24,950 nt of DNA. Source: an uncultured Pseudomonadota bacterium (GTDB taxonomy: Bacteria > Pseudomonadota > Alphaproteobacteria > Rs-D84). The notes under the pieces are model-generated. The model was not told the DNA's origin. It made no database searches and saw nothing but the letters and a program-made list of their open reading frames with translations. A program made the position numbers and the translations under genes. Below, piece after piece: positions 22,131 through 24,950 of the stretch (position 1 is the first letter of the stretch; each line of letters opens with the position of its first letter). The stretch is taken from assembly GCA_900313285.1 (NCBI GenBank), contig OMQP01000005.1:1-24950 (forward strand), read 5' to 3'.

Positions 22131-23543
22131 TTATTTTGCAATGAATCTGTTAAATACTTTTTCGTTTACTTTCACAGGATATTCTTTTTTCAAGAATTGA
22201 CCATAATCATCCTGGATGAAACGAATTGACATTTTTTCCAATTCTTTACGCAAAGCTTCTTCTTTCTTTGTATCGCTTTTTGGCATAACTGTTTTACCGA
22301 CAGATAAAACATAAAATGCATCACCGTCTTCAGCAATTACATTATCGCCATCTTTACCCGCAAAGGCAGCATTCAATACAGCCAAAGGCGCGCCTTCGGT
22401 TCTGGACACTGATGCATCTTTCAGGTTTTTAACAGATTCTTTGTTTTTCAAAGCAATCAGTTTTTCATTTGCTTTGACATATGCCTGTTTACGCTGTTCA
22501 GATTTTTTCCAACCGTCAATCAAAGATTTTTTAACATCTGCAAATTCTGCATTATGTTCAGCATGAACTGTATCAACACGCAAAATTGCAAAACCATCTT
22601 TTAATTCTAACAATTCGCTTTCTGTTCCTGATTCCATATCAAACAATTTTGCGACCAATTCAGCAGACAAAACTTTGTCAGATAATTTTGCATTACGTGC
22701 AATATTTGGAATGTGAACATATTTTGCCTTGCCCTTGTCAGCGGCAGTTTTCATAGAATCACCAGATATAATCATATCTTCGATTTGTTGTGCTTTTTTG
22801 AAACCTTCGTCATAAATATCAGGTTTGTTCATGTCTGCTGCAACAAACACATACGAAACTGAACGTGTTTCAGGAACAATTTGTGGATGTTGTGCATAAT
22901 ATTCTTTTAATTGTTCATCGTTTGGATCATCAACTTTGTAATCAGCAAATTTTACAGTTGAATATTTAACATCGCGTTTTGCATAACGTGCATTATATGC
23001 CGCATCAACTGCGAATTGTGGAACAGCAACAGGAACATTAACCGCGCCCATCGTCATATTACGCAAAATATCGCCACGCAAAGATGCCGCAACATCTTGT
23101 TCTGTTAAACCAGAATTTTGCAAAACCATATCGAACATCCAAGGTTGGAATTTACCTTCGACCTGGAATTGAGGATGTGTTTTTATTTCTTCTGCGATTC
23201 GTTTATCAGAAACAACAAATCTTAAATCTTGTGCACGATTTAATGCCAACTGGTCAGTTGTTAATTTTGTTATCACAGAATCAGTTAATGCAGCAGATTT
23301 TGCAGGATCTGTATACGCCGCACGTTGTTCGTCTTTTGACATAGCAGCCAATTCACGGGAACGTTCATTATTAAATTGTTGTACAGATATATCTGCATTA
23401 CCAACATGAATCAGTGTTGTATCACGTGTTGCACCGCCAAAAATCCATTCTGCAGCGCCCCAACCCACAAAACTGAAAATCAAAATAAACATTAAAACTT
23501 TTGCTAACGGTTTGTCAGCAGCATTACGTAAATATTCTAGCAT
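22131..23543 (-). CDS. PpiD-like periplasmic folding factor (SurA_N/parvulin type)
   Basis: A 470-residue inner-membrane-anchored periplasmic chaperone. I chose the ATG at 23543 (MLEYLRNAADKPLAKVLM) because AAAGGTGG lies just upstream; the frame extends to 23591 but without support. The N-terminus resembles PpiD: a short cytoplasmic end, one helix (~14-34), then a SurA_N-type helical domain with an NADISVQQFN start. A parvulin-like domain lies at ~235-345 (ETRSVSYVFV ... AILRVDTV), followed by a helical C-terminal part. PpiD's parvulin domain is inactive in E. coli; I cannot judge activity here. It probably helps newly exported proteins, including the many barrels nearby, to leave the Sec translocon. 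Confidence 0.88.
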   Translation of the reverse strand: MLEYLRNAADKPLAKVLMFILIFSFVGWGAAEWIFGGATRDTTLIHVGNADISVQQFNNERSRELAAMSKDEQRAAYTDPAKSAALTDSVITKLTTDQLALNRAQDLRFVVSDKRIAEEIKTHPQFQVEGKFQPWMFDMVLQNSGLTEQDVAASLRGDILRNMTMGAVNVPVAVPQFAVDAAYNARYAKRDVKYSTVKFADYKVDDPNDEQLKEYYAQHPQIVPETRSVSYVFVAADMNKPDIYDEGFKKAQQIEDMIISGDSMKTAADKGKAKYVHIPNIARNAKLSDKVLSAELVAKLFDMESGTESELLELKDGFAILRVDTVHAEHNAEFADVKKSLIDGWKKSEQRKQAYVKANEKLIALKNKESVKNLKDASVSRTEGAPLAVLNAAFAGKDGDNVIAEDGDAFYVLSVGKTVMPKSDTKKEEALRKELEKMSIRFIQDDYGQFLKKEYPVKVNEKVFNRFIAK

Positions 23544-23559
23544 TTTTCCACCTTTTGCG

Positions 23560-23591
23560 TTACCATAGCAAAAAAGATGGTAAAAAATCAA
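23560..23591 (-). promoter_or_regulatory. Promoter of the PpiD-like gene with overlapping inverted repeat
   Basis: Minus strand: -35 TTGATT (23586-23591), 18-base spacer, -10 TATGGT (23562-23567). The arms TTACCAT (23560-23566) and ATGGTAA (23577-23583), spaced by ten bases, overlap the -10 and could form an operator. It also lies just before tpiA on the other strand. Confidence 0.45.
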
Positions 23592-23608
23592 ATAAAAAAG
23601 GAAGAAAA

Positions 23609-24307
23609 ATGAAATTCATTATCGGCAATTGGAAAATGAACGGAACGACATCGGACAAAGAATTATTGTTAAAATCATTGAAAAATGTTCATACCGATAA
23701 CAAAGTGATTATTTGCCTGCCGTTTACCCTGCTTTGCGGTAATGATTTTGGGACAACCATTGGTGCCCAAGACATCAGCGAACATTCAAACGGGGCATAT
23801 ACTGGTGATATTTCGGGACAAATGTTGACAGATTTGGACGTAAAATATGTTTTGGTTGGACACAGCGAAAGACGTCTTTATCACAACGAAACGAACCAAA
23901 TTGTGAAAGCCAAGGCAACCGCAGCAATAAAAAATAATATTATTCCCATTATTTGCGTTGGCGAAACAGCAGATGAAAAAAATGCCGGTCGCACTATGTC
24001 AGTTGTAAAAAAGATGGTTTTGGAAAGCGTGCCTAATTCTGGTGCGTATATTATCGCATATGAACCACGTTGGGCGATTGGTGCCAATATTACCCCAACA
24101 CCTGATGAAATTACCGCCGTTCATGAAACCATATTTAAAACCCTGCGTGGCATAAAGAAAGAAAACACACCCATTATTTATGGTGGCAGTGTTGACGCAA
24201 AAAACGCAGCGGTAATTGCAAACCTGGACCATGTTGACGGATTATTAATTGGGCGTGCATCCTTGAAAAGTGATACATTGTTACCTATAATAAAATCAGT
24301 TAAATAA
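23609..24307 (+). CDS. tpiA: Triosephosphate isomerase
   Basis: Cytoplasmic glycolytic enzyme interconverting dihydroxyacetone phosphate and glyceraldehyde 3-phosphate. 232 residues from ATG 23609, chosen because MKFIIGNWKMNG is the family N-terminus and AAAAGGAAG precedes it; the open frame upstream to 23501 overlaps the divergent gene. Catalytic Lys9 (GNWKMNG), His85 (VLVGHSERR) and Glu152 (AYEPRWAIG) are all present, as are the phosphate-binding GGSV and GLLIGRASL segments. It is a little shorter than the usual ~250, mostly in surface loops. It is followed 29 bases later by grpE, so the two are likely cotranscribed. Confidence 0.97.
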   Translation: MKFIIGNWKMNGTTSDKELLLKSLKNVHTDNKVIICLPFTLLCGNDFGTTIGAQDISEHSNGAYTGDISGQMLTDLDVKYVLVGHSERRLYHNETNQIVKAKATAAIKNNIIPIICVGETADEKNAGRTMSVVKKMVLESVPNSGAYIIAYEPRWAIGANITPTPDEITAVHETIFKTLRGIKKENTPIIYGGSVDAKNAAVIANLDHVDGLLIGRASLKSDTLLPIIKSVK

Positions 24308-24309
24308 TG

Positions 24310-24315
24310 TATAAT
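24310..24315 (+). promoter_or_regulatory. Possible internal -10 for grpE
   Basis: A perfect TATAAT in the tpiA-grpE gap, about 20 bases before the grpE ATG. No convincing -35 is present, so an independent promoter is only a possibility. Confidence 0.3.
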
Positions 24316-24336
24316 TAAGAAAAAACGGTAAATATC

Positions 24337-24849
24337 ATGGAAGAAAAAAAAGAAGTTGAAATTGAAACAGTATCTGTGGATGATACAAAACCAGAAGTAT
24401 CGGAAGATAAACAGACAGAAATTATCGAACAATTAAATTCTAAAATTGCAGAATTAAACGACAAATATTTGCGTATTGCGGCGGAATTGGAAAACACACG
24501 TCGTCGTGCCAGTTTGGATATTGAATCGGTATCACGCAATCGTGCTATGTCGGTTGCCGAAAAGATATTGCCGGTTATGGATGCCGTGAACGCAGCATTA
24601 AAACACAACCCGGACGATGAAGGAATTAAAACAATGGAACGTGCGCTGGAAAATGCGTTTGCACAAATTGGCATTGTAAAAATCGAAACTGTTGGCGAAA
24701 AATTGAACCCACAATTTCATAACGCAATTCAAATGGTTGATAAACCGGATGAAAAAACACCAACAAATACAATTATCGAAGAAATGCAAACCGGATACAT
24801 GTTCGGCGACACAGTACTGCGACCCGCAATGGTTGTTGTATCGAAATAA
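24337..24849 (+). CDS. grpE: Nucleotide exchange factor GrpE
   Basis: A 170-residue cochaperone that releases ADP from DnaK. The N-terminus is acidic and disordered (~1-28). A long helical, coiled-coil dimerisation part follows (KIAELNDKYLRIAAELENTRRR). The C-terminal beta domain carries the family signature, ending MQTGYMFGDTVLRPAMVVVSK. Length is within the usual range. The ribosome site is weak (CGGTAAA). dnaK does not follow within the remaining 100 bases; the gene is closed by a strong terminator. Confidence 0.97.
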   Translation: MEEKKEVEIETVSVDDTKPEVSEDKQTEIIEQLNSKIAELNDKYLRIAAELENTRRRASLDIESVSRNRAMSVAEKILPVMDAVNAALKHNPDDEGIKTMERALENAFAQIGIVKIETVGEKLNPQFHNAIQMVDKPDEKTPTNTIIEEMQTGYMFGDTVLRPAMVVVSK

Positions 24850-24851
24850 AA

Positions 24852-24878
24852 ACCGCCCAAACGGGCGGTGTTTTTTTG
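24852..24878 (+). terminator. Terminator of tpiA-grpE
   Basis: ACCGCCC (24852-24858), loop AAAC, GGGCGGT (24863-24869), then G and seven T. Confidence 0.9.
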
Positions 24879-24936
24879 ATGGAACGATTCCAGAAAACAA
24901 ATAATTCTTAAAAACTTTTATCCGTCTAAAACTCTA

Positions 24937-24950
24937 TGTCATGCTGAGGG
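24937..24950. repeat. Possible edge of a dispersed intergenic repeat
   Basis: The last bases, ATGTCATGCTGAGGG, look like the start of a common intergenic repeat (TGTCATGCTGAG...) that recurs in many bacterial genomes. Only the edge is inside the window, so this rests on memory of the motif. Confidence 0.25.

Noticed and set aside
24178..24674. Long minus-strand frames across tpiA and grpE
   Set aside because: They are antisense to two clearly recognised genes and show no family resemblance.
1..24950. CRISPR array, prophage, insertion sequence or defence cassette
   Set aside because: No spaced direct-repeat array, transposase, integrase, Cas, restriction or toxin-antitoxin signature was seen in any gene of the window.

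Overview
The window is AT-rich bacterial chromosome that reads with the standard bacterial code: start codons are mostly ATG with AAGGAG-type ribosome sites, and TGG encodes Trp. Its core genes (tyrS, rpsB-tsf, pth, polA, recO, ppiD-like, tpiA, grpE) together with many predicted outer-membrane barrels mark a Gram-negative proteobacterium. The low GC, the Cys-rich surface proteins with CPxGxYC motifs, and the gene style suggest an uncultured, probably host- or gut-associated alphaproteobacterium of the RF32 kind. That lineage is an inference from memory of such proteins, not from a search.

Layout. Positions 1-2156 hold three leftward genes for envelope or surface proteins: a small two-helix membrane protein, a membrane-anchored protein with 20-residue solenoid repeats, and a secreted Cys-rich protein. 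Positions 2382-2669 hold tRNA-Arg(UCU), followed by a short structured insert that ends in a second copy of the tRNA 3' end. Positions 2685-7124 run leftward: tyrS, two tiny coupled ORFs (one only 56 codons), then tsf and rpsB with a structured leader, then a SAM-dependent transferase-like gene. Positions 7234-10510 run rightward: a 12-helix MFS-like transporter and an exported S8 protease with a possible barrel domain. Positions 10523-13400 are a leftward three-gene operon: two predicted barrel proteins around a small exported protein that resembles DUF2066. Positions 13486-16545 hold tRNA-Leu with anticodon AAG and a 961-residue secreted Cys-rich protein. Positions 16554-24849 are mostly housekeeping: pth, a small OmpX/Opa-like barrel, polA, a DsbA-like thioredoxin, recO, a PpiD-like chaperone, and the tpiA-grpE pair.

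How the genes fit together. There is no obvious defence island, prophage or CRISPR array. The theme is envelope biogenesis (PpiD-like and DsbA-like folding factors) next to many of their likely clients: Cys-rich secreted proteins and barrels. The least ordinary pieces are the duplicated tRNA 3' end with its structured insert, the AAG-anticodon tRNA-Leu, the coupled micro-ORFs behind tsf, and several lineage-specific exported proteins of unknown function.

No gene-free stretch exceeds 300 bases. The two longest (2157-2381 and 2459-2684) are described in the features.
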